Positions 30,309-39,470 of a stretch of DNA of 64,000 nucleotides are shown here, piece by piece. This stretch comes from Ancylobacter tetraedralis. GTDB taxonomy: Bacteria > Pseudomonadota > Alphaproteobacteria > Rhizobiales > Xanthobacteraceae. A program made the translations under genes and the position numbers. Location of the stretch: contig NZ_JACICD010000001.1 of NCBI RefSeq assembly GCF_014195655.1, positions 224,682-288,681 on the forward strand. The letters are read 5' to 3'. The notes beneath the pieces were generated by a model. It searched no databases and was not told the origin of the DNA. It saw only the letters and a program-made list of their open reading frames with translations. Position 1 is the first letter of the stretch; each line of letters begins with the position of its first letter.

Positions 30309-30367
30309 ATGTCCGGCGCGCCGGACATGGGCGTCAATTGACTGACATATGTGTCGGCCGCATGTCA
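30309..30367. promoter_or_regulatory. Palindrome cluster upstream of the ACP-KS pair
   Basis: A perfect 20-bp palindrome ATGTCCGGCGCGCCGGACAT (30309-30328) is followed by the 10-bp palindrome GTCAATTGAC (30333-30342) and by TGACAT/ATGTCA arms (30343-30348, 30362-30367). The half-site ATGTC recurs in three of these. It lies 75-133 bases before the ACP start and looks like a regulator-binding region; the regulator is not adjacent. Confidence 0.5.
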
Positions 30368-30434
30368 CCCCCGCCACGTTTGCGCATCCGGAATTCGCGC
30401 TCCACCGCGCTCCACCCAGCCTCAGGCGGAGCCG

Positions 30435-33338
30435 TCAGAAGCGCCAGCTGAGCCGGGCCTGGATCGCGTTGACCGTCACGCTGTCGGCATACTGGCCGAC
30501 ATAGGCGACGCCGACGCTGGTGCGCTCGCTCACCAGCAGTTCGGCGCCGAGTTCCAGCAGCGCGGTGTTCTGCGCCAGCGGCACGCCGGCCACCGAGAAG
30601 GTCGCGCCCGGCAGGTTCTGCAGTTCGAGCCGCGCCTCGGGCGTGGTGTCCCCGAAGGCATATTGCCAGGCGAGCGAGGCCTGCGGCTTGAGCACCATGC
30701 CGCCGGGCAGTTCCAGCGCGGTGGCGAGGCGCAGGCCGAGCGAGGAATAGCCGACATCGAGCGAGCCGGACGCCCCGTTCACGCCGTTCAGCGCGCCGCT
30801 TTCGCTGAAGCCGTCCGTGTCGAGATGCACATAGGCGAGGCCGGCGAAAGGCTCGACCGCCAGTCCCTGCACCGCAAAGCCATAGCCGACCTCGCCGAAT
30901 ACCTGCGCGGTCGAGCCGTCATAGGCGGCGCTCGCCTGCTGGGCATAGCCGGGGAAGGCGATGGTACGCGAGGCATCGACGCTGTTGAAGGCATAGGTCG
31001 CGCCGAGCCGCAGGTTCCAGGCGCCGGCACGGGTGCCGGCATAGAGCGCCAGCAGCCCGCTATCGACATCCGACGTGGAGAGCAGCGCCGAACTGCTGGA
31101 ACTGGACCGGGTATAGCCGGCGGCGAGGCCGACCAGCCAGTCGGAGACCGGCACGTCGGCGCCGACCATGAACCCGCCGATCGTGGCATCCACATCGGCG
31201 GTGGTCGACCCGCCCGCATAGTCGCTCCACCCGCCGAAGCCCTGCGCCCAGACCGTGCCGGCGAAGGGGGCCGGCTCCGCTACCGGGGCCTTGGTGGGGA
31301 AGGGCGCGGCGGCCGCGCTCTTGGGCGTCGCGCCATAGGCGAGGGCCGGGCCGCCATAGCCGAGCGCGCCGGTCGGGCCGGCTGCGCCCTGATAGGCGCC
31401 CTGTCGCAGGCGGCCGAGGATCGCCTGCCGGCTGTACAGGCCATCGCCGATCATCACCGAGCGCGCGCTGGCATAGGATTCGCCCGACAGCGCGCCCAGC
31501 GCGAGCGGAAGCTGCGCGGCGTCGAGCGCGTAGAGCGGGCTCAGCCCCGCCGGCAGTTCGAGCAGCAGCGGCCCGCTGCTGTTGTTGACGACACGGTCGA
31601 TGGCGCGGCCGACCGCCTGCTGGTTCGGCGTGCTGTTCGCCTGCCCGCCCAGATTGGAGGCGACGCCCAGTGTCACGGCGTTGGCGCCATAGTTCAGGCG
31701 GGTCGCGAACATCGCCGGCAGCCCGGACGTTGCGAAGGTGTCGAAGCTGCCGGTGACCTCCTGCGTCGCGGTCAGCAGCGTGGAGGACTTGGCGATGCTG
31801 GTGCTCTGGAAGCTGGCCGCCAGCGTTCCCGCCAGCCGCGCCGTGTCGGTCTGCACGCTGTCGTTGCTGGTGCCGTCCAGCCGGAGCACCAGCGTGCCGG
31901 CCGCCGTCTGCGCGAAAGTGCCGCTGATGGCCTGCACCGTGCCCGCGCCCGCGCCGCTGATCCCGAGCCAGCCGCTATTCTCGAACCGGCCCTGCAGGCC
32001 GGAGGCGAGGTTCACCTGCCCGTCGATGACACCGGTATTGACGACGGCGGTGCCGAGCGCGTCCGGGCCGCTCGACAGCGCGGTGGCGCCGGCGCTCGCG
32101 GTGAGGCTGCCGCTGTTCAGCAGTGTGCCGTAGCTCCCGTTCATCCGCACGCCGGTGCTGTCGCTGCCGGTGACGGTGATCGTGCCCTTGTTGCTGATCA
32201 CGCCATAGGTCTCGGCGGCGATGCCGGTGGCATTGGCACCCGAGACCAGGATGCTCGACCGGTTGATCACGTCGTCCCCGCCGGGATTGGTGGCGATGCC
32301 GGTCGCCCCGTTCGCGGCCACGGTCAGCGGCGCATCGTTGCGGATCGGGTTGTAGATGCCGGGAAGGGTGGCGAGATAGCCGTTGACGGTGCCATTGGTG
32401 ATGTAGATGCCGATGACATTGTCGCCATAGGCCGAGTTCGCCGAGACGGACTCGCCGGGAATGTCGATCTCATACCAGGTGACCGTTCCGTCCGCCGCCA
32501 GATGCATCACGGCGGGGTGGACGGCGCCGTCGGCGCTGACCCAGTTGGTGACGAGATTGTATTCGCCCGCCCGGCCGGCGCCGGTGATTCCCTCGAAATG
32601 GGTGCCGATCGAGGCGGGGTGGTCGTAGCTCACATAGGTGCCGGTGCTCTGATCGTAGATGTAGCCGTGCTCCGCCCCGAGCGCGCCGCCTGGCTCGACC
32701 ATGGCATAGCCGCCGGCGATCTTGTCGCCATAGACGCCATAGGCCGTGGTGCTGGCATTGGTGATGACGAGCGGCGCATAGGTGCCGGTGCTGATCGTGT
32801 AGATGAACGCCTTGCCCTGATCGAGATCGGTATCGTAGTCGCCGACGACTTGGTTGCCGAACGTGCTGTGTGCGATGGTGAAGAGCGTATCGGAACCTGG
32901 ATAGGCGAGCGGGGTGATCGACTGCCCCGGTGCCGCCGCGCCATCATAGAGGTAGCTCAGGTCATAGGGCGCCGAGGCCGTGGTCTGGTAGCTGCCCACC
33001 GTGCGCAGGATGCCGCCGGGATTGCCGAAGCTCGGCCCATAGGGCGAGGAGCTGGTCGCGCCGGGATAGTTCACGCCGTCGGCGGTGGAGACCGGCATGG
33101 GCGACCAGGCCTGCGTCACCATGTTGTAATAGAGCCCGCCGGTCGCGGTGCCGATCGTGTAGTTGCCGACGATGTTGTCGCCGCGAATGCCGGTAAGGAA
33201 CGTGCCGGTGGTGCCGAAATTCAGCGTCTCGTAGACCGTTTGCGCGGCGGCCACATGCGCGAAGCCGTCGATGCCGAAGCCTGCCACGGCCATTAGCAAC
33301 AGCCGGGGCGCACCGGCCCCACCAAACAATGCTCTCAT
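30435..33338 (-). CDS. Autotransporter (type Va) with beta-propeller-like passenger
   Basis: A 967-residue outer-membrane protein. The signal peptide ends near AHVAAAQ. The passenger (about 35-330) is built of HAF-like repeats (GDNIVGNY, GNQVVGDYD, GDKIAGGYA, GDNVIGIYI) suggestive of a propeller. A serine/threonine/glycine-rich beta-helical stretch follows (about 330-560). The C-terminal autotransporter barrel (about 690-967) begins AGTVWAQGFGGWSDYAGG and ends in SWRF, with the terminal phenylalanine needed for BAM assembly. Surface adhesion or binding is the likely role; no protease motif was seen. Monocistronic. Confidence 0.88.
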   Translation of the reverse strand: MRALFGGAGAPRLLLMAVAGFGIDGFAHVAAAQTVYETLNFGTTGTFLTGIRGDNIVGNYTIGTATGGLYYNMVTQAWSPMPVSTADGVNYPGATSSSPYGPSFGNPGGILRTVGSYQTTASAPYDLSYLYDGAAAPGQSITPLAYPGSDTLFTIAHSTFGNQVVGDYDTDLDQGKAFIYTISTGTYAPLVITNASTTAYGVYGDKIAGGYAMVEPGGALGAEHGYIYDQSTGTYVSYDHPASIGTHFEGITGAGRAGEYNLVTNWVSADGAVHPAVMHLAADGTVTWYEIDIPGESVSANSAYGDNVIGIYITNGTVNGYLATLPGIYNPIRNDAPLTVAANGATGIATNPGGDDVINRSSILVSGANATGIAAETYGVISNKGTITVTGSDSTGVRMNGSYGTLLNSGSLTASAGATALSSGPDALGTAVVNTGVIDGQVNLASGLQGRFENSGWLGISGAGAGTVQAISGTFAQTAAGTLVLRLDGTSNDSVQTDTARLAGTLAASFQSTSIAKSSTLLTATQEVTGSFDTFATSGLPAMFATRLNYGANAVTLGVASNLGGQANSTPNQQAVGRAIDRVVNNSSGPLLLELPAGLSPLYALDAAQLPLALGALSGESYASARSVMIGDGLYSRQAILGRLRQGAYQGAAGPTGALGYGGPALAYGATPKSAAAAPFPTKAPVAEPAPFAGTVWAQGFGGWSDYAGGSTTADVDATIGGFMVGADVPVSDWLVGLAAGYTRSSSSSSALLSTSDVDSGLLALYAGTRAGAWNLRLGATYAFNSVDASRTIAFPGYAQQASAAYDGSTAQVFGEVGYGFAVQGLAVEPFAGLAYVHLDTDGFSESGALNGVNGASGSLDVGYSSLGLRLATALELPGGMVLKPQASLAWQYAFGDTTPEARLELQNLPGATFSVAGVPLAQNTALLELGAELLVSERTSVGVAYVGQYADSVTVNAIQARLSWRF

Positions 33339-33385
33339 GGTCGCCCGCCCCCGAATCGCTGGCTGATCGCCAGCGTATGCGCGCG

Positions 33386-33419
33386 AGCCTATCGCGCGCG
33401 AAGGGGCGGGCGATAGGCT
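33386..33419. repeat. 10-bp inverted repeat upstream of the autotransporter
   Basis: AGCCTATCGC (33386-33395) and GCGATAGGCT (33410-33419) are perfect inverted arms around 14 bases. It sits between the GH1 stop and the autotransporter start (48-81 bases upstream of the latter), so it could be an operator or a terminator for the GH1 gene. Confidence 0.5.
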
Positions 33420-33466
33420 ACAAGGCCTTCAGGTTCCCAACGAATTTTGGTCGCATGTCCTCAATC

Positions 33467-34921
33467 TCAGGGAGAGGTGCCGCCGGCGCGGGCCTGGATG
33501 AGCTGCGCGAGGGCGAGTAGCGAGGTTTTCGGCGTGCGTGCCTGCGTGGCGAAATCCACATGCGTCACGCCGAAACGGCGGCGCTCGCCCTCCGCCCATT
33601 CGAAATTGTCGAGCAGCGACCAGACGAAATAGCCGTTCAGCCCGCAGCCCTGCGCGATGGACTCCGCGCAGGCGTCGAGATGGGCGCGGATATAGGCGGT
33701 GCGCTGCGGGTCGGCGACCACCCCGCCGGCCGGCGCGGGGTCGTCATAGCAGGCGCCGTTCTCGGTGATGAAGGTGGTGGGGTTGCCATACTCGTCGCGC
33801 AGCCGCGTCATCACCTGCACCAGCCCCTGCGGGCTGATCGGCCAGCCCAGCGCGGTGAGCGCCGTGCCGGGCGGAACCGCGCCATAGCCCGCCTGCGCGA
33901 GGAAGGCGTTCGCGTCGTGCTGGATATAGGACGGGCCGTAATAATTGACGCCGAGGAAGTCGATCTTTTGCTGGATCGTCGCCATGTCGCCCGGCCGCAC
34001 CAGAGGAGCGAAGACCGGCTCGAACCCGGCGGGGTAGCGGCCGTGGAACAGCGGGTCGAGATTGATGGTGTTCCAGCACGCGTCGAAGCGGCCCGCCGCC
34101 GCCACGTCCTCCGGGGCCTTCGACGCGGGGAAGATCGGCTGCAGCGAGAACACCGTGCCGAGCTTCAGGTCCGAGCGCAGCGCCCGCAGCGCGGCGATGC
34201 CGGTGCCCTGCGCCAGATTCTGGTGGTGCTGGGCGCTGACATAGCTCTCCCAACCGGTGAGGCCCGGCGCGTGATTGCCGAAACCATGGCCGAAAATGGC
34301 ATGCACCGAGGGCTCGTTGAGCATCGCCCAGGGCTTCACCCGGTCGCCGAGGCGGGCCACAGTGGCGTGGGCATAATCGGCGAACCAGTTCGCGATATCG
34401 CGATTGTGCCAGCCGCCACGGTCCTGCAGCGCCTGCGGCAGGTCCCAGTGATAGAGGCAGGCCATGGGCAGGATGCCGCGCGACAGCAGCTTGTCCACCA
34501 GCCGGTCGTAGAAATCGAGCCCGGCCGGGTTCACCGGGCCGGTGCCCTGCGGCATCACGCGCGGCCAGGCGATGGAGAAGCGATAGGCCTGGAGACCCAT
34601 CTGCGCCATCAGATCCACGTCGCCGGCATAGCGGTTGTAGTGGTCGCAGGCCACGTCGCCATTGGTGCCATCGGCGATGCGGCCGGGCGTGTGCGAGAAG
34701 GTGTCCCAGATCGAGGGCTGGCGCCCGCCCTCCTTCACCGCGCCTTCGATCTGGTAGGCCGAGGTCGAGGCGCCGATGAGGAAGCCGGGCGGCAGGCGCG
34801 GCGCCCCGGCCGCGGGCGTGCCGGCGGGGGAAATTCCGGCCTGCGCCGCGAGCCGGGAGGACAGCGCCGGCAGGGCGGCCGTGGCGGCAGCGGAGGCTAG
34901 GAAGTCACGGCGGCGGAGCAT
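33467..34921 (-). CDS. Tat-exported GH1 beta-glucosidase
   Basis: Retaining beta-glucosidase of glycoside hydrolase family 1, 484 residues. Acid/base Glu203 lies in AMLNEPSVH and nucleophile Glu387 in TFITENGA. SAYQIEGA, YHWDLPQAL and GVNYYGPSYI are family blocks. The N-terminus MLRRRDFLASAAATAALPAL is a twin-arginine signal, so the enzyme is folded in the cytoplasm and sent to the periplasm, unusual for GH1 enzymes that mostly stay cytosolic. It lies 47 bases after a GntP-type permease gene on the same strand, probably forming one operon. Confidence 0.93.
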   Translation of the reverse strand: MLRRRDFLASAAATAALPALSSRLAAQAGISPAGTPAAGAPRLPPGFLIGASTSAYQIEGAVKEGGRQPSIWDTFSHTPGRIADGTNGDVACDHYNRYAGDVDLMAQMGLQAYRFSIAWPRVMPQGTGPVNPAGLDFYDRLVDKLLSRGILPMACLYHWDLPQALQDRGGWHNRDIANWFADYAHATVARLGDRVKPWAMLNEPSVHAIFGHGFGNHAPGLTGWESYVSAQHHQNLAQGTGIAALRALRSDLKLGTVFSLQPIFPASKAPEDVAAAGRFDACWNTINLDPLFHGRYPAGFEPVFAPLVRPGDMATIQQKIDFLGVNYYGPSYIQHDANAFLAQAGYGAVPPGTALTALGWPISPQGLVQVMTRLRDEYGNPTTFITENGACYDDPAPAGGVVADPQRTAYIRAHLDACAESIAQGCGLNGYFVWSLLDNFEWAEGERRRFGVTHVDFATQARTPKTSLLALAQLIQARAGGTSP

Positions 34922-34968
34922 GGGCTTGGTCCTTGGCGCTGGCGGGGCGGTCCAGGGTGTCGGATGTG

Positions 34969-36297
34969 TCAGTGGCAGACGAGGCGGAACGCCATCAGCA
35001 GGAGGAGCGCAACCGCCCCCTGCACGCCGGTCGCCAGCGAGAAGCGGGCGAGCGTGGTGCCGGCCGGCAGGCGCGCGGCTTGTCCCACCAGCCAGAACAA
35101 CCCGTCATTGATGTGGCTGACGCTCATCGCCCCGGCGCCGATGGCCAGCGCGGCGAGCGCCCGCCCGGCGGAATCGCCGAGGCCGAGTGGGCCGACCAGT
35201 TCCATCATCATGCCGGCGGCGGTGATCGCCGCGACCAGCGAGGAGCCCTGCAGGGTCTTGACGATGGCGGCGAGCGCGAAAGGCAGGAGGAGCGCCAGCG
35301 CGCCGGATGGAGCGAACCCGATGAGCCGCTCGGCGTTCATTTCCGCCATGCCGGTTTCCTGCGCGATCTTCGACAGGCCGCCCGCCGCGCCGATGAGCAG
35401 CACCAATGGCGCGGCCTTCGCCAGCGCTCGGCCGGCCCAGCCCTGCTCGCTGAAGCCGCCCTTTTCCCGGTGCCAGCCGAGCAGCAGCAGCAGGCCGACG
35501 CCGACAAGGAGCAGCACCACCGGCCGGCCGAGCGCGATGAGGAATTCGCGGTTCGAGCCGCCGCCCAGCGGCTCGGAGGCGATGTCGCCGAGCGACTGGG
35601 TGACGAGCAGGGCGACGAGCGCCGCGCTGGTGATGCCTAGTGCGAAGGCGCCGCGACGCGGGGCGTGCAGGCTCTCGCCGTCCATCGCCCCGGCCGTGTC
35701 GACCCGGTGCGCCGCGCCGCTGGTGCGCTGCGCCAGCAGGAGGCCGGTCGCCACCGCCACCAGCGCGGCCGGCAGGCCGAAGGCGAGCGTGGTGGTCCAG
35801 TCGGCGGCGAGGATTGTGGCGCTCGCCAGCATGACGGGCGAGAGGATGAGCAGCCCATGGCTGCCCGACAGCGACAGGCCGAGCACCAGCGCGGAGCGCG
35901 GGCTGTCCTCGCCGATGCCGCGCCGCAGCGGACCCAGCACCGCGAAGGCCGCCGCCGGGGTGGAGGCGAGGCCGGCGATGAGCCCGATCAGCGCCAGCGG
36001 CAGCGACGGGCGCGCTCGCCCGGCCGCCGCGCGCTGCAGCCAGGCGGTCGCGCCGCTGGCATCGGCGATCTCCGCCATGAACGCGGCGGCGACGACGGTG
36101 AGGCCGAGCGTGTTCATGCCCTGCGCGAAGCCGAGCCCGAACGCCTTGCCGACGCCGCTGGTCGACATGCCGGCGGCATAGCCGAAGCCGATGGCGGCGA
36201 GGGTGAGGGCGAGGAAGGGCTGGACCCGCCCGCGCTGGATCGCCAGCGCGAGGAGCGCCAGCACGACGGCGAAAGAGGCGGCCTGAGAAAGCGACAT
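34969..36297 (-). CDS. GntP-family gluconate/sugar-acid permease
   Basis: Integral membrane protein of 442 residues with about 12 hydrophobic segments. Its GntP/Gnt:H+ symporter markers include VVAAAFMAEIADASGAT, GLIAGLASTPAAAFAVLGPL, LQGSSLVAAITAAGMM and SHINDGLFWLV near the C-terminus. It imports gluconate or related hydroxy acids with protons. The ATG at 36297 is chosen because it opens directly into the first membrane segment. Divergent from the GH5 gene; followed by the exported GH1 gene. Confidence 0.88.
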   Translation of the reverse strand: MSLSQAASFAVVLALLALAIQRGRVQPFLALTLAAIGFGYAAGMSTSGVGKAFGLGFAQGMNTLGLTVVAAAFMAEIADASGATAWLQRAAAGRARPSLPLALIGLIAGLASTPAAAFAVLGPLRRGIGEDSPRSALVLGLSLSGSHGLLILSPVMLASATILAADWTTTLAFGLPAALVAVATGLLLAQRTSGAAHRVDTAGAMDGESLHAPRRGAFALGITSAALVALLVTQSLGDIASEPLGGGSNREFLIALGRPVVLLLVGVGLLLLLGWHREKGGFSEQGWAGRALAKAAPLVLLIGAAGGLSKIAQETGMAEMNAERLIGFAPSGALALLLPFALAAIVKTLQGSSLVAAITAAGMMMELVGPLGLGDSAGRALAALAIGAGAMSVSHINDGLFWLVGQAARLPAGTTLARFSLATGVQGAVALLLLMAFRLVCH

Positions 36298-36422
36298 GTG
36301 CGGGTAAAGCCGGGGCGGGGACAGATGCCTTCGCTTAACCCGTGGCGCGGGCGCTGTCACCGGGGCATGAGGGCACGTTCCGCCATTGCCCGCGGGCGAC
36401 GGCTTGACTAGTTTGCCCGCCC

Positions 36423-37799
36423 ATGATCGCCCGCGCTCTCTTCATCGCTGCCGTGCTGGCTCTGGCCGCCGGCCCATCCCCGGCCGGCCAATCCCTCGCC
36501 GGGACGGTGTCCGCCGGCGTCGGCACCGCGCCGGTTGCCGTGCCCGCAACAACGTCGCCGCCGGCCGCGCCTGGTGCCTCCGCGCTTGGTGCCTCCGCGC
36601 CGGATGCCGCCGCGCCGCCGGCGCCTGCCGCACCCTCGTCCGTACCCGGTTTCATACGCGCGGAGGGCACGCGCTTCGTGCGGCCGGACGGCTCCACCTT
36701 TCCGATCCGCGGCATGAGTTTCGGCAACTGGCTGCTGCCGGAAGGCTACATGTTCAAGTTCAAGGTCCAGCGCTCGCCGCGCGAGATCGAGGACGTGATC
36801 GAGTATCTCGCCGGTCCGCAGGAAGCCGCCCGCTTCTGGAAGGATTTTCGCGACGTCTATATCCAGGAGGCGGACCTCGCCTTCCTGCAGGCCGCCGGCT
36901 TCACCACCGTGCGCGTGCCGCTGCACTGGAAATTCTTCCTCGACCCGGCGGACCCCTCGAAGGTCGATCCCGAGGGGGAAGGCTGGGCGCTGCTCGACCG
37001 GGTGGTCGGCTGGGCACGGGCGCATGACATCAAGCTCATCCTCGACATCCATGCCGCCCCCGGCGGACAGACCGGGGTGAACCATGACGACGGCGTCGGC
37101 TACCCGCTCACCTTCTACGTGCCGGAGTTCAGGCGCCGCACCATCGCCCTGTGGCAGGCCATCGCCACGCGCTATCGCGACGAGCCGACCGTGCTGGCCT
37201 ATGACCTGCTCAACGAGCCGATCTCGCCCTATAGCGACACGGATTATCTCAACCCGCGCCTGGAGCCCTTCTACAAGGAGATCGCCGCGGCAATCCGCGC
37301 GGTCGATCCCAACCACCCGATCATCCTCGCGGCGGCGCAGTGGAGCACCAATTTCAGTGTGTTCGGCCCGCCCTTCGCCGATAATCTCGGCTACACCTAC
37401 CACAAGTTCTGGGCGAGCCCGGAGCGGCGGGAGGTGCAGGATTACGTGAACTTCGCCAATCGCTGGGGCGTGCCGATCTTCCTCGGGGAGACGGGCGAAC
37501 TCACCGACGAGTGGAACGCCAAGTACCGCGCGATGAACGAGAAATTCGGCATCGGCTGGAGCTTCTGGACCTACAAGAACCTCGATTCCCGCTCCACCGT
37601 TGTCTCCATCGCCAAGCCCGAGGGCTGGGACGCCATCGCCGCCTTCGGCTCGGTGCCGCGCGCGCAATGGGACAGCCTGCCCAGGCCCTCGCGTGAGGCC
37701 GTGGCGGCGACTCTGCGCGCCTATATCGAGAACGCGAAATTCGCCAATGCCGAGGTAAACCGCGGCTATGTCGCCTCGCTCGGGCTGAAGGCGCCGTGA
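36423..37799 (+). CDS. Exported GH5 glycoside hydrolase (cellulase-like)
   Basis: A 458-residue secreted hydrolase. Signal peptide MIARALFIAAVLALAAGPSPAG is followed by a Pro/Ala-rich stretch (about 33-75), then a GH5 barrel. Catalytic acid/base Glu265 lies in AYDLLNEPIS and nucleophile Glu356 in PIFLGETGEL. Conserved His of IRGMSFGNW-type N-terminus, TVRVPLHWK and LDIHAAPGGQ are present. It probably cleaves a beta-glucan such as an exopolysaccharide or plant cell-wall glucan. The linker suggests a stalked or cell-envelope location; no carbohydrate-binding module is visible. Confidence 0.9.
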   Translation: MIARALFIAAVLALAAGPSPAGQSLAGTVSAGVGTAPVAVPATTSPPAAPGASALGASAPDAAAPPAPAAPSSVPGFIRAEGTRFVRPDGSTFPIRGMSFGNWLLPEGYMFKFKVQRSPREIEDVIEYLAGPQEAARFWKDFRDVYIQEADLAFLQAAGFTTVRVPLHWKFFLDPADPSKVDPEGEGWALLDRVVGWARAHDIKLILDIHAAPGGQTGVNHDDGVGYPLTFYVPEFRRRTIALWQAIATRYRDEPTVLAYDLLNEPISPYSDTDYLNPRLEPFYKEIAAAIRAVDPNHPIILAAAQWSTNFSVFGPPFADNLGYTYHKFWASPERREVQDYVNFANRWGVPIFLGETGELTDEWNAKYRAMNEKFGIGWSFWTYKNLDSRSTVVSIAKPEGWDAIAAFGSVPRAQWDSLPRPSREAVAATLRAYIENAKFANAEVNRGYVASLGLKAP

Positions 37800-37842
37800 T
37801 AGCCGGATGCCGTCATTCCGGACGCCGCATGAATGTGACGCC

Positions 37843-39357
37843 ATGACCAATCACCTCATCGATCTCCTCCGTTCCCGCCAGCCGGACCTCTCGCGGCCCT
37901 TTGCCGAGGCGCCGGACGGCACGGTCTACACCTATGCCGACCTCGAACGGCGCTCGGCGCAATACGCCAATGCCCTGATCGCGCTGGGCCTCGCGCCCGG
38001 CGATCGGGTGGCGCTGCAGGTGGAAAAGAGCCTAGAGGCGATCTTCGCCTATCTCGGCACGGTGCGGGCGGGTGGCGTGTTCCTGCCGCTGAACACCGCC
38101 TATACCGCGCCGGAGGTCGCCTATTTCCTCAGGGATGCCGTGCCGGCGGTCTTCGTGTGCGATCCCGCGAGCCTGCCCACGCTGGCCCCGGTGGCGGCGG
38201 CGGCCGGCGTCGGCTCGGTGCTCACGCTGGACGCGCAGGGCCGGGGCAGCCTCGCGCAGGCGGCCGACGCGGCCCCGACCACCTTCGCCGACGTGCCGCG
38301 CGCCGCCGACGATCTCGCGGCGCTGCTCTACACCTCCGGCACCACCGGCCGCTCCAAGGGCGCCATGCTCACCCACGGCAATCTCGCCTCCAACGCCTTC
38401 GCGCTGGTCGAGACCTGGCGCTTCACGGCCGATGACGTACTGATCCACGCCCTGCCGATCTTCCACACCCACGGCCTGTTCGTCGCCACCAACGTAACGC
38501 TGGCGGCCGGCGCCTCGATGATCTTTCTGGCCAAGTTCGACCCCGATGGGATCCTGAAGCTGATGGGCCGGGCCAGCGTGCTGATGGGCGTGCCGACCTT
38601 CTATGTCCGGCTGCTGAAATCCCCCGTCCTCACGCCCGCGGCGGCGGCGGGCATGCGCCTGTTCATCTCCGGCTCGGCGCCGCTGCTGGCGGAGACGCAC
38701 CGGGAATGGAGCGCCCGCACGGGCCACGCCATTCTCGAACGCTACGGGATGACCGAGACCGGCATGAACACCTCCAACCCCTATGCGGGCGCGCGCCTCG
38801 CCGGCACGGTTGGCCTGCCGTTGCCGGGGGTGAGCGTGCGGGTGGTCGACCCGGTGAACGGGCGGGAACTCATCATCGGCGCCATCGGCATGATCGAGGT
38901 GAAGGGCCCGAACGTGTTCACGGGCTATTGGCGGATGCCGGAGAAGACGGCGGCCGAGTTCCATGACGGCTGGTTCGTCACCGGCGATCTCGGGCGGATC
39001 GACGCGGCGGGCTATGTGCAGATTGTCGGGCGCGGCAAGGACCTCGTCATATCCGGCGGTTTCAATGTCTACCCCAAGGAAGTGGAGGGCGAGATCGACG
39101 CGCTGGACGGCGTGATCGAGAGCGCGGTGATCGGCGTGCCGCATGCCGATTTCGGCGAGGGGGTGACGGCGGTCGTGGTGGCGCGCCCGGGCGCCGGGCT
39201 CGACGAGGCGTGCGTGCTGGCCGCGCTGGAAGGCCGGCTCGCCCGTTACAAATGCCCCAAGCGGGTGTTCTTCGTCGACGACCTGCCGCGCAACACCATG
39301 GGCAAGGTGCAGAAGAACCTGCTGCGCGAGCAGTACAGAGAGATCTATGCGCGTTGA
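37843..39357 (+). CDS. matB: Malonyl-CoA ligase
   Basis: Adenylate-forming enzyme (504 residues) making malonyl-CoA from malonate, ATP and CoA. The P-loop is LLYTSGTTGRSKGAM. The malonate-specific block ERYGMTETGMNTSNPYAGAR matches characterised MatB enzymes. The hinge GYVQIVGRGKDLVISGGFNVYPKE and the C-terminal catalytic lysine in PRNTMGKVQKNLL (target of acetylation control in Rhodopseudomonas) are intact. The ATG at 37843 restores the normal N-terminus. No malonyl-CoA decarboxylase (matA) or MatC is adjacent; the gene may supply malonyl-CoA for lipid synthesis. Confidence 0.92.
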   Translation: MTNHLIDLLRSRQPDLSRPFAEAPDGTVYTYADLERRSAQYANALIALGLAPGDRVALQVEKSLEAIFAYLGTVRAGGVFLPLNTAYTAPEVAYFLRDAVPAVFVCDPASLPTLAPVAAAAGVGSVLTLDAQGRGSLAQAADAAPTTFADVPRAADDLAALLYTSGTTGRSKGAMLTHGNLASNAFALVETWRFTADDVLIHALPIFHTHGLFVATNVTLAAGASMIFLAKFDPDGILKLMGRASVLMGVPTFYVRLLKSPVLTPAAAAGMRLFISGSAPLLAETHREWSARTGHAILERYGMTETGMNTSNPYAGARLAGTVGLPLPGVSVRVVDPVNGRELIIGAIGMIEVKGPNVFTGYWRMPEKTAAEFHDGWFVTGDLGRIDAAGYVQIVGRGKDLVISGGFNVYPKEVEGEIDALDGVIESAVIGVPHADFGEGVTAVVVARPGAGLDEACVLAALEGRLARYKCPKRVFFVDDLPRNTMGKVQKNLLREQYREIYAR

Positions 39358-39358
39358 G

Positions 39359-39405
39359 GGGTCGGGCGTTCGGCAGGACGGATGCTCCGCCGTGCTATCC
39401 GACCC
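39359..39405 (+). terminator. Long stem-loop after matB
   Basis: GGGTCGG (39359-39365) pairs with CCGACCC (39399-39405), closing an inner GC-rich hairpin region. It begins two bases after the matB stop; no T run. Confidence 0.3.
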
Positions 39406-39470
39406 GAATGGGGCGCGTTACCCGGCGATTCGACCGGACATCAACTTGAAATCGACTTTGGATTGGCTGG

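Noticed and set aside
30351-33296. 981-codon open frame antisense to the autotransporter
   Set aside because: Same artefact: no motifs, biased composition (Arg, Gly, Ala), and the opposite strand encodes a recognisable autotransporter.
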